Part shown: positions 1-11,617 of the stretch, piece by piece
Position numbering within the stretch: position 1 is the stretch's first letter
Layout of the letters: each line of letters starts with the position of its first letter
NCBI GenBank assembly: GCA_949592205.1
Contig: CATIUR010000001.1
Span: 239,152,750 to 239,216,749, forward strand
Length of the DNA: 64,000 nucleotides
Direction of reading: 5' to 3'
Source of the DNA: Helichrysum umbraculigerum
Lineage: Eukaryota > Streptophyta > Magnoliopsida > Asterales > Asteraceae
Made by a program: the position numbers and the translations under genes
Notes under the pieces: generated by a model
What the model was told of the DNA's origin: nothing
The model's database searches: none
The model's input: the letters and a program-made list of their open reading frames with translations, nothing else

Positions 1-1878
1 GGAAGCAAGTTAAGATTTAGCGGAAGCATCTTGTTTCAACAGTTTAACAACGGGGGTGATGACGTTACAATTGTGCATTCATCGTATCAGAGCATATGAT
101 CATACAGAACATAATATATTAAGGATGCCAGTCAAATAGTTATTACAAAAGTAGTACGAATGTGTAAGTCGTACAGTAGTAATAAAGTTTAAAACATTTA
201 AGTTTTACAATACATATGTTAAAATAAGATTTCATGAGTATAACTGCAATGTCTGCAGTAATACAGAGGAAATCCTCAAAAGCTGTCCCATAAAGTATGG
301 CATCCTAAGTAGTCCAGGGTTGTCATCCTGAATGCATGCGATCCTTACTTACATAGCTAATTTCCTGTAAAACATAGAAAGAAAGTCGTCAACAAATATG
401 TTGAGTGAATTCACAGGTTTTGTATAAATGTAAGGTATGTTAAACCATTTATGTTTAGATTATTGAATTGTTATTCAATAAATAATGTTTGCAGGTTTTG
501 CAATTTATAAGATTGTAGGGATAGTTACCCTAAAATATAGTTTTATGTGGGTTGTTACCCAAAATGTATATCTGGTAGTTTACCATCATATAAATATAAC
601 CAGTAAGTATACCGGTATAAAACAGTTGTAGGATAAGTTCATCCTAAATAGTAAGTGGGAATGCTTAGACTATAATCCCCTGAAAGGTGAGCTAAACCTC
701 ACAGGTTAAAGTAACGCGACCTAACCCTATAACCAAACCACAACCAAAACTTATGTTTCTTGCCTGAAGGACAGTTAAGTATACGCTCCATCCACAGGAG
801 GGTCGTCACGGCAATAGTACTATTCGTATACTCAGTGGCTAGAGTCACCTAGCTAATGGTTATAGTTTGCATGACATAAGGACTTTTCATGCATACATTG
901 GGAGTCTGGGTCCGTACTAGGATATGTTGTCTAATTCCCAAAACAGTTGTGAAATATATAATTTCATATCAAACAGTTGTATAAAGCAATAAAGCATTTA
1001 TATAATTTGCTGCATGTGTTCGCATGCAGTTTCTATGTTTACACCCCTATGTTTAAAAGCATAAAACATTTGCAAAGTAGGGGCTGTGAACTCACAGTAG
1101 TTTTGCTCGGTAGGAAAGCTAGCAGCCAAACAGATAACAGCCCAAGGTATGTTAACCTATACAATAATATATTAACATAAGTACGTTTGATTTGTTTTAA
1201 ATCACTTATGTTAACAGTTTGTTTGTTTGAAGAAATGGTTGATTTCTTAGTAATATAAGTTGTTGACTTTATTAATGACATTGCGTTGAAATATTGTTAT
1301 TATTTCTTTCATCGTATACTTGGTTAAGTATATGAACCAATATGTAATTGTCTATTTAACGGAAGGTCGTTTTGTTTCATTTGTACATATACATTGTTTA
1401 CAGTTGTACGTATGTTATTTAAAAATCATTGTAAGTACATATATTTGTTTTATATATGTCTACTTAAGTAATATACTTGTTGTATATTATTAGATTATAC
1501 GTTGGTTAAACGTGTAGTTTATTGTGTACATATATATATTTGTGAATATATATTCTTTAAGTGTCGTATATATTTATTTAATCAATACGTTGTTCTCGTA
1601 TATTAAAATATATATAAGTTTCCATTTGTTTAAGAAAACGTATACGTTTGTGTCTATATATATCGTGTGTCCTCGAATATATGTATATATATTGTAATAC
1701 GTTGTTTCGGATTTAAAACGTGTCGAGTTTTATTTGTTATATAAAACTTGATAATATATTTATTCCGTTTAATAAATATCATTTGCCTTTAATATTGTTA
1801 CGTTTGTTTAATAAGTGTTAAAAAGTTTAAATGTCCCGATTGTGTAATCGTATTCAAATCGTATAATTTACAAAGTTC

Positions 1879-1916
<38 letters not shown>

Positions 1917-3579
1917 CGTGTTCATTCCCATATCGTTTGTTTGTACGAAATAAATAAGTCCAAAGTCCGTGTCTCGGATATACCACATTAATGTATTATC
2001 AATAGTTTACAATGTCTCGTAAATGTCTACTAATAATTTTAATCGTTAACGAAATCGTTTGTATTTAAAAATAAAAGTCAAGTTGTTGACCAGATGGGGA
2101 ATCCGCCGGATTCTAATTGAATCCGCCGGATTCTGATTAAATGAAAAGGTGTTGCCGGATCTTCGGATCAAGCCGTCGGGTCGGGTCAAGAATAGGTGAA
2201 TCCGCCGGATTTAATTGAATCCGCCGGATTCTTTTGTGTTCACAGATCGTTCCAGTGAAGCTTTGGGAATCCGCCGGATTCAAGTGAATCCGCCGGATTC
2301 GAGCGTGTCTTTTACTCGTTCACAAGGTGTAAACCGATTACGGGGTGTGCGAGTTTCGTTGGGGAATCCGCCGGATTCTACATGAATCCGCCGGATTCAT
2401 GTTACTTCCAGGTCCTGTTCGAACAGGGCCATAATGATGCTCGATTATTTTGGTTCCAAATTCTTTGTACATCAAACCCAAACGTTTATACAATCAATAT
2501 ATAGCATTTTAACAACTTATTACACTTTTATAACATGTTTTCATGTATTGATTTTGTATTTGAAGTTTTGGGTTATAAAAACATTTTCATGATCAAACCT
2601 TCAATCTTTCATATATATATGTTATATACATAGATTAAGTTATATAAACATGTTAGAACACGAATTTAGAGTAAAGAAATTAAGAATTTGGAGTTTCCTT
2701 ACAAAGAGAAGAAGATGAAAATGATGAACGATGATGATGATGATGAGGTGGTTGTTCCTGGCCTTGTTGTTCTACCACAGCTACTGCTTCCTGGTTATGA
2801 TCTTGTTGTTGTTCCAGATGAAAGAAGAAGAAGATGATATGTGTGTGTGTGTTTGTATGATTACAGAGAAAAGAGAGGAGGGAGTAAAATAATTTGAACG
2901 AGTATGGGAGATCACAGTTGTGGTCTCTCAATTATTGAAGTTAGGTGCCAGATTTTGGCACCTCAATTCCGAGTACGGGTATAATTTTAGCAATATAAAA
3001 GTAAACTTTTTATATTTTTATTATGTAGGTGTTCTACTGGTTCGTATTTTATAATCAGAATAATGACGTTATCATTATTTTAAATAGTTGTACAATTTTG
3101 TACATTTTACTGCGCACAGTTAATTGAGCGCAAAATTTCAGTTAATTTAGGATTTCATATTTTGAGGTAATGTTCTAAATGTTATCGAATGAACTAGAAA
3201 ATTTGCCTTTTTATGATTTGACGTCGTATGCGCGTTTTAGAATTATTTCTGTTCGTGTTATAATACGTTTTATGTTAAACGTAAAATTAGACCTTTATAT
3301 CTATATGTTATAGATATATAAATACTCGTAATTAATAATTATATTATTAATTATTTTTGTATCACGAAACTTTTGTCATTTATTTTTGTCGGGTTCGTTC
3401 CGATACGTTTGTACGTAATTATAGTTAATTACATATTTTGTAATACTTTTTGTTTAAAAGTATTGGGCTTGCTAGGCTTACATCACGACAAATAGTTTTG
3501 TTAAAACTTAACCAGGAAATTAGCGTAAGAATGCACATGCTTAAATGTAAATTAATACCTAATTTGGAGAGTTGTCACA
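1..3579 (-). mobile_element. Minus-oriented LTR-type sequence (gypsy-like), left end outside window
   Basis: Read on the minus strand, the sequence starting at 3579 begins TGTGACAACTCTCC, a typical start for a plant Ty3/gypsy LTR. It abuts, at 3580, a plus-strand gypsy coding fragment that it appears to interrupt. The 3.6 kb holds no convincing gene; the short ORFs in it lack any recognisable domain. It includes an (AT)n run near 1880-1910 and the paired short hairpins at 2099-2398. The other LTR end and the target duplication lie outside the window, so the length and whether this is a solo LTR are unknown. The boundary at 3579 is inferred from the LTR-like terminus plus the break in the coding frame. 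Confidence 0.5.
2099..2398. repeat. Four pairs of 15-bp hairpin motif GAATCCGCCGGATTC
   Basis: Eight copies of GAATCCGCCGGATTC (one ends in T) start at 2099, 2119, 2198, 2217, 2267, 2286, 2364 and 2384. They come in four pairs whose starts are 19-20 bases apart. Each copy can fold as a 6-bp stem (GAATCC/GGATTC) with a GCC triloop. The cluster lies about 1.2-1.5 kb inside the LTR measured from its 3579 end. Function unknown. Confidence 0.9.
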
Positions 3580-4159
3580 ACCTACATGTTGGTTAGAAGC
3601 AGGAGAAAAGCAGTTTGCGGGTCCCGATATAGTTCAAATTACAGCTGACAAAGTTAAGATTGCTCGTGAGAAACTGAAAGCGGCACGTGATAGACAGAAA
3701 CAGTATGCTGACCCATGTAGGCGACATGTTGTTTTTGTTGAAGGGGAACTTGTATATTTAAAGGTTTCTCCGTGGAAGGGTGTTATTTGATTTGGTAAAC
3801 GTGGGAAGTTAGCTCCCCGATATATTGGCCCATTTAGAATCCGTCAGGTGATTAATGAACAATCGGTTTCTTTAGATCTTCCACCCGAATTAGCCGGTAT
3901 TCATGATACTTTTAATGTTTGCTATTTAAGAAAATGCAATGTGGAGGATCAATCTCAAATCCTTCCCTTGCAAGATCTTCGTGTTGACTCAAGTAAGAAA
4001 TTGGTTGAGGAACCTGTCGAGCTTTTAGATAGAAAAGTGACCAAATTACGTAGAAAAGAAATTCCTATGGTTTTGGTTAAGTGGAAACATAGTTTGGGTG
4101 CGGATCTCACTTGGGAAACGCGATCCGGAAAGAGATGGCTGGATCGCGTTCACCTTTAG
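3580..4159 (+). pseudogene. Ty3/gypsy polyprotein 3' end (integrase C-terminus/chromodomain region), broken
   Basis: The plus frame reads TCWLEAGEKQFAGP, then KAARDRQKQYADP, LAPRYIGPFRI, FNVCYLRKC and MVLVKWKHSLGADLTWE. These are characteristic of the integrase C-terminus and following region of plant Ty3/gypsy polyproteins of the chromovirus type. The frame is interrupted by a TGA at 3788-3790, inside the conserved stretch just before FGKRGKLAPRY. The 5' part is missing because sequence upstream of 3580 is a different, minus-oriented LTR. The last 14 codons (from about 4117) do not look like the usual protein end and already contain the first GGATCGCG hairpin, so the true coding end was probably replaced. 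This is a dead fragment without catalytic core. Confidence 0.85.
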
Positions 4160-4294
4160 AAAATGTTCTGTCACCGTTTTACACTTGGCAACGCGATCCG
4201 GGAACTAGGGCTGGATCGCGTTCGTTAGAAGAAAATCGATTGTGACGAAATATAACTATGGAACGCGATCCAGGTCAAAAATGGGGATCGCGTT
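4117..4294. repeat. Three 10-bp inverted-repeat hairpins AACGCGATCC...GGATCGCGTT
   Basis: Three perfect inverted repeats occur at 4117-4150, 4190-4222 and 4262-4294. Each has AACGCGATCC, a 13-14-base loop, then GGATCGCGTT. The first two also share loop sequence, so they look like tandem copies. The first lies inside the last codons of the broken gypsy ORF. Confidence 0.9.
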
Positions 4295-4953
4295 TAACTG
4301 TATTTCAGCTCATATTCAGACCTGCAAACACACAGCTCGAACCCAATTTCTTATATGACCATTCTAGCTCAACAATTTCAGTTTGTAACTACCAAATCAC
4401 TCAAATATCAGTATATACATACACTAACACTTCATTCAAGTTTCAAATCACATATACTTCAATAATTTGCATAATCACACTCAAAACTCAATTTATATAT
4501 TCAAACACTTACTACTTAATGTAAGACCAAGATGATTATGATGATTAAGCTAGCACAAGATCACAGCTCCAATTCACAAGTTATTGATTATGATTGCAAG
4601 GGTTTTGAAGGTTTTTGAAGTTTTAGGTTTATGTTTCTAAATAAGGAAAGTAAGGAACTTTCCTATTTGGGAAAGTTTATAAGTCGGTTAACTTTTTTAC
4701 CCCGACCCGCATCCACTTAAAACTAGTCCCTTTGCAATCTATTGCCAGGAACCTAAAAACCATTTGCGAAAAACTTATTTTATTGCACCGTCAACTATAG
4801 TAAATTAAAACAAGCAATAATTTACTAAGCATAATAAGTCCTAAGACTTATTTAACTAAGTTTCGCAATTAAACACATATTATCAAATAATTTCTAGTAC
4901 AATTAACTATATCAATTTAAAATTAGAAATTACCGGACCCGAAGAGAGGATGT
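4117..4953 (-). mobile_element. Minus-oriented gypsy LTR, truncated
   Basis: Read on the minus strand from 4953 the sequence begins TGTAACATCCTCTC, a standard plant gypsy LTR start. About 190-220 bases in it carries a stretch (TTTTTAGGTTCCTGGCAATA, near 4739-4760) that is clearly shared with the minus-oriented LTR ending at 21715. That fixes the orientation of both. The left limit is not marked by a clean terminus; it joins the plus-strand gypsy coding fragment at about 4117. At roughly 840 bp it is much shorter than the 2.86-kb relative at 18856-21715, so it is probably truncated. Confidence 0.6.
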
Positions 4954-5747
4954 TACAGTAAACCCATTGCACTTTGGTAAATTTATAACGGTATAATTTT
5001 GCCGCAGCTCATATCCAAACGGTTGCATTAATTGCTAGGTTTTCCAATTTTGATCGGCTTTTGAACTGTTGTCATGTAACTCCGATTCATCCATTATTGG
5101 TGGTAGTTTGTTAAATATTGTAAATTAATTGTATTTTTCTATGTAAAATTTTTCTTTTAGTGTATGCCGGATTGAAACATATATTGATATATTTGTACAT
5201 AATTTTTTAGGTAAATATATAATTTATATATAAATTTTTAACCATACAGGCATACACCACTAATGTGCATCGGTATGTTATTCAGTACAACAGTTTAATG
5301 CATAACTAGGGGTGTATGGCTAAAGGTTGGTGGTGTACAAATCACCACCCATATGTTATTGATTGTTGTGAGTACATACAAAAGGGAATGTTCTTTATGA
5401 AACAACGCTTTTTTTGGTCCCCACCCTCAGCTCGTTATATATGTCAAAATTAAAAGATATTGAATTCAATACTGATCTTGATGATATTGATGTAAAGATG
5501 TGGTCCCGTAGTTGTTGATTCTCCAATCCTGAACCTGTGAGAACACTCTAAGATATGCCAGCAAAGACCCTATTCAATACTTGAAAAAGTGCATCCATCA
5601 CTGTCGTTTTTATGTGGAAATTAATATTTGTGTTCTCCTGGTCTGTAGCTGGTTCTAATAAAGGGAAATATATATGTATGACAATTCGATCAGTTTCTTA
5701 TTTGCACGTGTGTAATGTTTGCTATCCGTTTTGCGTAGTGTTTGTTA
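4954..5747. other. Intergenic, no gene seen
   Basis: AT-rich unique-looking sequence between an LTR terminus and a MITE. No ORF with recognisable similarity and no clear repeat structure was seen. Confidence 0.6.
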
Positions 5748-6000
5748 GAGTATCTCCAATGATAAAGTCATTCCAAAAGCTTTATACAAAAGCTTTTGCT
5801 CCAATGTAAAAAGCTTTCCAATAGCTTTTTTAAACCACAATGAAGGGTTAAATGTATAAATATTTGAGCTAAAAAGCTTTACCTCCAAAGGTTGATAAAT
5901 CTCAACCTTTTAATCAAAAAAGCTTTTGCTCCAATGATCAAAAGCTTTATCAACCACTTTTTTGCACAAAAAAGCTTTACATAAACCTTTCGAGTTGCTC
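5748..6000. mobile_element. Harbinger/Tourist-like MITE, TSD TTA
   Basis: The 253-bp unit starts GAGTATCTCCAATG and ends with the imperfect complement CGAGTTGCTC. It is flanked on both sides by TTA (5745-5747 and 6001-6003), the target duplication expected for PIF/Harbinger. The inside repeats AAAAGCTTT many times in both directions. The same GAGCATCTCCAATG-type terminus appears on the MITE at 17379-17939. Confidence 0.7.
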
Positions 6001-8416
6001 TTACATATTATCTACCAATAATATAAAGAGAAAGCATAAAACACTGTGGACAACTCAAACAATTACATATCAGCACAAAATAGTCTCAAACTGTTCACCT
6101 TTTCCTTCCACATCTGCAACCAGCATGTTCATGACTTCTTTTTTCCTACAAGGTCATCCCCATTTGCGTGCCCACCTTTCCAACCTCACTCTCCTCCTTC
6201 CTAACTTCTCTATTTTTAGATAAAAAATCAGCTATTAATTTTCCATACATTCATTCTAGAATTTCTTTATTTCTCATTTACGCAAGTTAATTTTAGAATT
6301 TCAAGTTCTTTCTCTAAACAGGGACTCAACATTCGTAATGAAGACTGCTGTATACAGGGGCCGACTTCAAATTTGTAAGTTTAAATTCTGCCTCACCTTA
6401 TCTTAGTTGATTTTCACTTTTGCTGGGTTTCTCTTCTCTGACGTTTTTAGAGATTATTTAGTAAAATGTTGTGTGTGGATGTTTATATTGTCTTTGTATC
6501 ATTCAGGTTCTTCATGGACACCAATTTCAATTCCCGAATAAATAGCTCTTAGTAGAAATTCTACCAAGGAATTATTAGCAGGTATGTTTCCATATAAAAT
6601 GTTGTTACCTAAGAGCATGTGTTGGGATTCATTGTGGGAGTTTTTGGTTGGTTGAAGCTTTCGTTTATTTGAATTTCATCTTTTCACATCAAGTGTTTGA
6701 TGTTTTGCCTCTCAAAAATTTACTACAAATTAGTGGACTTGTTTTGTCTGACCTGTATAATACTTGTGATTAGTGCACATGAGTAACTGGATCTAATGGT
6801 GGTGTTTATTAAGCTTCATTTCTTTCTAAAAGCATCAATGTACATGTTGAAAGTTATGTGGAGTTTACCATATGCGGTGAATATTACTTTGATTGAGGCG
6901 CGTCTGTTTGTGCTGCAGTCATTTTTATAAATCATATATGCTTAGTAATATGTGCCATACAGTTTGGGTATGTATGCCACTAATTGCTTTGTATCTTTTA
7001 TATCATTATGATGTTATTTCCAACATTAAAAAAATAAAATACCATATATGTCCAAAGTTTGTTTATTCATTATAACAGAAGCTGCATGGATGAAAAGTTC
7101 ATGGGCTCATGGCATTCTTATTAATGGCCTACCATTGCCAAAAATATTCTCATCTTAATTATGCTGTCATTTTTGCTTTCTACATATATAATTCTAATTC
7201 TGATACCACGTATATATTATTAGACTTGTTCAGTTAATCATGCAAGATCTTTATTAGTGATAATTCGATAATTAAACACGGAAGATTCACGACTGTTCTT
7301 ACAGATAATCTATATACGAGTATATGTTTAATATATCACACCTTTTTCATTTGAGCAGGGGATCTTGCACATTTTAGTGGCACGCATTAGTTTGTTCAAA
7401 TCATTCTATCATTTTAATGAGCATGTATGTCATCATATGTAGGTCTTATTTGCTAATTTAGAGTTTCAATAAGTATATACGCTAACCCGGCCTTGCCTTA
7501 CGAATGGACTCACAAATGACATGTGGATCTCTGCTACTTTTTGATGGTAACATGTCAACCAATAAACTCGAACATCAATATAAATGTGTAGATTATGTGT
7601 ACGAAGGACTTTTAGATTGGTGAGGCTGGTATTTCATAATGAGAGCGACATTATCAAGGAGACTAATATGTGTATGATGGATGTCTTTAATTAGTTATGT
7701 ATAACTTATACAGGATCAAAGAATCAGTTTTTTTTTTTTTGTTTCTGGTGTATATTCAGCAAGGACGTGTAGCATAATTCAAGCACAATGAAAAGACCAT
7801 AAGGGGAGCTACTTGCATACGGTAGGGTGTTGGGATCACAAGAGAGTCTGAGCACTTGAGATTAAGAAGTTTTTATGCAACATGTGTAACATAGAGTCAT
7901 AGACTAAAGTTTTACTTTTCGTAACGAAAGATGCTTGTAGGGTCCAACTTTCGTTCCTTTTGATTATACGAGTAATGATATATGCTTGTAATAAAGATGG
8001 ATCTTTGTATCACACCATCTCTAATTTGATTAAAGCATGCTTTAGTAGCTGATGCTTTGAGTGTTCTGTTAATGCCATGAAAGTTTTGAACCCCACTCGT
8101 GGTAGTATAGCACGAGCTTTTTAAGTTTATAAAACATTATCTCAAACCGTAAGGTTCGTCGTCTAATTGTATTGTAGGGCTAAATTGCTAAAAACACAAG
8201 AAAATGGACATCAGCAAAGGTGAGATGTGCTATGCACAGCCTTAAAGGCTCCCTATACTCTTAATAAATTATAATATCCGTAGTTAATTGCTCATTTATC
8301 AATTTAATTGTTAGCCAGTGTTTAGCGTACGTGTTAATATCATTTATATTGCACATGTTCTTTATGAACTTAATATCGATAAATTCCTTTTTTGTAGGAC
8401 ATCAACTATAAACGAC
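6001..8416. other. Intergenic; possible first exon only at 6338-6374
   Basis: No supported gene. One weak candidate is the short open stretch from ATG 6338 (MKTAVYRGRLQIC), which runs into a good GTAAGT donor at 6375. No downstream exons could be identified, so it may be a noncoding transcript or a leftover. The rest is AT-rich. Confidence 0.3.
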
Positions 8417-8815
8417 ATGGCCGAAAAAGGTAGACTAGGGAAGGCAAAGGAAAATGACTACACTCCCGATCCAGACCGTCACATTGAGTTCAACGCCCAA
8501 GGAGAACCTACTGGAGACAATAGGAACTCGGAAGGGCGGACACAGGCGGTGTCCAGTGTGGTGGGGATCAAAAAGGCCCTTGGAACTCGGAAGGGTCAAA
8601 AGAGGAAAGCAATTGTTCAGATAGAGACAGACGTCGGTAATCTGGACGATGAACACATACACCTTTCTACAACTCGTAGATCACCATACCGGCCTGATGA
8701 CGATGATGAGGTAATTGCCTTCTCTTTGCAAATATATAAATTTGTTAACTTAAGATATATATATATGTTAACTGTGATCATTGTGATCATTATGATCATT
8801 TTAATAGTGAACGCT

Positions 8816-8872
8816 TAACGTAGCCCATGACTTCCTTGAGGTCATGGGTTCGAATCCTGCCACGGGTATTAT
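8816..8872 (+). repeat. tRNA-derived SINE-like fragment
   Basis: GGTTCGAATCC near 8849 is a perfect pol III B-box, and the surrounding sequence continues CTGCCACGGG. A convincing cloverleaf cannot be drawn, so a SINE remnant is more likely than a tRNA gene. It lies in the first intron-like gap of the CACTA protease remnant. Confidence 0.35.
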
Positions 8873-9646
8873 TTAAAATAAAGGTACCTACTACCAATGA
8901 AGCGCATGGCTCACAATGTTAATGCTTAGTCGGTGCGAGTTTCGGCTTGGACGTTGTGGTATATGTGATGGAGGTGTTTTACCTGGGGATGTTGGACCTT
9001 GATGGAGGTATTTGTATACGTCTATGCGTAGATCCATTTGGTATTATATTGTACTTTGTAATGTTTTATCGGCATAATTGTTCTATCATTTTGTTAGCTT
9101 GGTCCCGTTATGTCACAACACGACTTTGTGTATTATATTCTAATTTTATCCTATAAATTTTTTGGTCTTTATTTAGGTACTTGTATCTTTGCAGACTGAA
9201 GCTGCGCTTTCCCTGCAACTGCGCGTTCCTTAATCCTCATCTAATCCAGGAAACAGTTTCCGACTCCGTTGTCATGAAGCACGTCACTGATGTGTTCATT
9301 GCTCACAGTGATAAGCGTTTTTTCCTTGCTCCCTATTTCGCAAGGTATGTATTATATCTATATATATTTGCTACTTACGTTGCCTTAATTATTATTTAAA
9401 TCTGAAATGTTGAAACTTTTGGGTAGTAAACATTGGTTGCTTATCATTCTCGACAATGTCGAGCATCGCGGATACATATTGGATTCGATGAAGATGACAA
9501 AGACTTGGACGTCTTATAAATTCGCGGAGCATGTTCATGGGTAAGTATATATGTTTACTTGAATGACAATGCTAATTAGAAAATTGTGTCAAGATCGACC
9601 TGGATCTTAACCAAAATTACAACTTAAACACACTAGCTTTGAATGA

Positions 9647-10262
9647 TTAACAAGAAGTGGCGGAAACACACTTGTTAACAAGGAAGATAATTACTTGTAG
9701 CCAGTGAACAATAATATGAACAACAAACTGCTCCCTTTGCACTCCCTCTGCTAACAACCTATTTGACTCTTCCTTAGTCATTCCCTTTGGAGCATGACTA
9801 CCAGACCCACTAGCTCCAGTGAACATATATTGATCATCCTTCTCTTGATCATCATCACTGTTTGAGCTTGAGCTAGAAGATGAGACAACCCGAGCTCTCC
9901 ATGCCTTTACCAATCTTGAGTAAGCTAGGTTCACATGAGTACACCAATTTTCTGTGAGAATGAAGGAACCACTAGGAATGCACCACGTGTCACTACATTC
10001 TCTTTCCTCCGCGTTTATAAAAATTAAATATCTCTCAAATGCTAAGTCCAAAAATCTCAAAGGCTTCTTTCAAGTTACTTCCCTTTAAGAAATCATTTAT
10101 TCCATAAAAATCCTCTGCTCCTTGTGTTTCGAGCAGATAATCTAACAAATTGTCAGTGGTTTTTGATCGGATTTTAACTTGAAATTGATATCTCCAGCAG
10201 TACTTGAAATTGATAGCTCCAGCAGTACTAACACACTTAGAATAATTTTCAATCTCCATCAC
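9647..10262 (-). other. Unrecognised ORF pair inside the intron of the CACTA protease remnant
   Basis: Two overlapping minus-strand frames, 10262-10035 (75 codons) and 10060-9647 (137 codons), lie in the 9541-10328 gap. The second contains a run of eight serines followed by acidic residues (SNSDDDQEKDD). I recognise no domain. A 25-bp unit ending CTCCAGCAGT is tandemly duplicated near 10180-10230. It may be a captured gene fragment or chance. Confidence 0.25.
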
Positions 10263-10919
10263 TGTTCATTCTTACCCAACAAATTGTTTCTTATAACTTG
10301 TAGTTAACTTCACACTACTGAATTTCAGGAGAGAATGCGAGAATTGGCAATGGAAGATAGTGCTGGTAAGCAAATAATTAATATACTGTGAAAAACATGA
10401 TATATGCAAATTGATCATAAATTATGTGTTAAACTAACTTTGTGCTTCAAATCAGTGTCCTCAATAACGAGACAGTTGGGAATGTGGGTATTACGTAATG
10501 ATGCATATGCAACAATTCTTTATGAGTATGCAACCATATTTCCCACAAAATGTAAGTCCATAGTACGTAATAATCTCTGTAATGCATTAACCTCGATCTC
10601 TTTTTTATGTTTTAATTTGAATCTATTATAGGCTTGGAGCGACTTGTCACCTTATTCACCAAATGATTTGGACAAGTTGGTAATTGAGGGTACAATTGAA
10701 TTTACAAAGAGGTATAGTACATTCTTGACGATCAGAACAAATAAATAAACACATTTTAAGCATTATATAGGTTATTTTTATAGTTGTACATTATATTTAG
10801 GTTATATTTTAGCATGTTTTATATGTTTAGGTTAGATTTTGTTTTAAATTATTTGTCATTTTTGGTTATTGAATTCTGCTGGTTTTGGCATAACTGTAGT
10901 CTACTATTTTGCATAGGAA

Positions 10920-11444
10920 ATCAAGCAATTCAATAACGGAATAGCCGAATAACCCCCACATCCGCTCCAAATTCTAAGCGAAAGCACCGCTCCAAATTTT
11001 TTTTTTTTTAATATTTCAATTAAAAAACCGCCACAAATGTAATGACGAAAACCGCCACAAGAAATTTATTATTTTTTTTTAAAAAAAATTTTCCATTTTT
11101 TTTAATATTTCAATTAAAAAAACCGCCACGAAAACTAAGTAATGACGACGCTCCAATTACACAATTTTTTATTTCTTTTCACTAGAACCGCTCCATAAGT
11201 ATCTCTATTTACCGCCTCAATAGAAATCACTAAACCGCTTCAAATCTCTATTATTCCCGCCAAATTTGTTACTTTTTAACTGCTTCATATGTTCTTTTAC
11301 CCGCTCCTAGTGGTACAATTTATAGCGGTCGTTTGACCGCTTTAAACAAATTTCCACTTTTCGTGGCGCCGGCATCAGGGGCGGGCTGTTCACCGCTTCA
11401 GATGGCCTTTTTCACCGCCATATATACCCGTTTTTGTACTAGTG
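10920..11444 (-). mobile_element. Terminal/subterminal region of CACTA element A
   Basis: The sequence ends TTTTTGTACTAGTG at 11444, the complement of a CACTA terminus (CACTAGTACAAAAA). The 500 bp before it is crowded with ACCGCTCC, ACCGCCAC and ACCGCTTC words, the subterminal repeats expected for transposase binding in CACTA elements. About 90 bp of this end is nearly the same as the left end of the element at 14272, in opposite orientation. The element's other terminus was not found. Confidence 0.8.
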
Positions 11445-11485
11445 AATGACCATATTGATATTGATTTCAAGCAAAGCAAATGATT

Positions 11486-11516
<31 letters not shown>

Positions 11517-11617
11517 AATGCAACAAACATATATCAATTGTTGTATAAACCTAGAAAATACATATTAATACTTAATATCAAGTTCATCTAACTATCCAAA
11601 CGATCATGAGTTCGAGT

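Larger units (their letters stand above)
8417..10748 (+). pseudogene. Ulp1-like (C48) protease gene of a CACTA element, decayed
   Basis: Exon-like blocks with GT-AG borders run at 8417-8710, about 9195-9344, 9427-9540, 10329-10365, 10456-10551 and 10632-10748. The third block reads KHWLLIILDNVEHRGYILDSM and the fifth RDSWECGYYVMMHMQQFF. These carry the His, Asp and Cys expected at the active site of Ulp1/SENP-type cysteine proteases, as found in Ulp1-bearing CACTA elements. The fifth block has an in-frame TAA at 10465-10467, just before the catalytic Cys block. The second block matches the family only in a frame that does not join block one, so another lesion is likely. Its final exon ends about 700 bp before a CACTA terminus at 11444. 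The large intron at 9541-10328 contains foreign-looking sequence. The first exon is acidic/basic low-complexity sequence I cannot assign. Confidence 0.7.

Noticed and set aside
2099..2398. CRISPR-like array of regularly spaced repeats
   Set aside because: The genome is a plant, the repeats are 15 bp in pairs with 4-5-base gaps, and there are no unique spacers of uniform length or cas genes.
2680..2931. 83-codon minus-strand frame with His, Gln and Ser runs
   Set aside because: Runs come from simple-sequence GAT/GAA/GTGT tracts within the LTR; no similarity recognised.
3566..3590. Plus-strand LTR start TGTCACAACC
   Set aside because: The following sequence is gypsy coding, not LTR. The same bases read better as the end of a minus-oriented LTR starting TGTGACAACTCTCC.
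8318..8416. Upstream start at 8318 for the CACTA protease remnant
   Set aside because: The upstream stretch is intron-like AT-rich sequence ending in TTTTTGTAG; the exon and its ATG at 8417 follow that acceptor.
8816..8872. A functional tRNA gene
   Set aside because: A good B-box is present but no acceptor stem or anticodon arm can be drawn; more likely SINE-derived.
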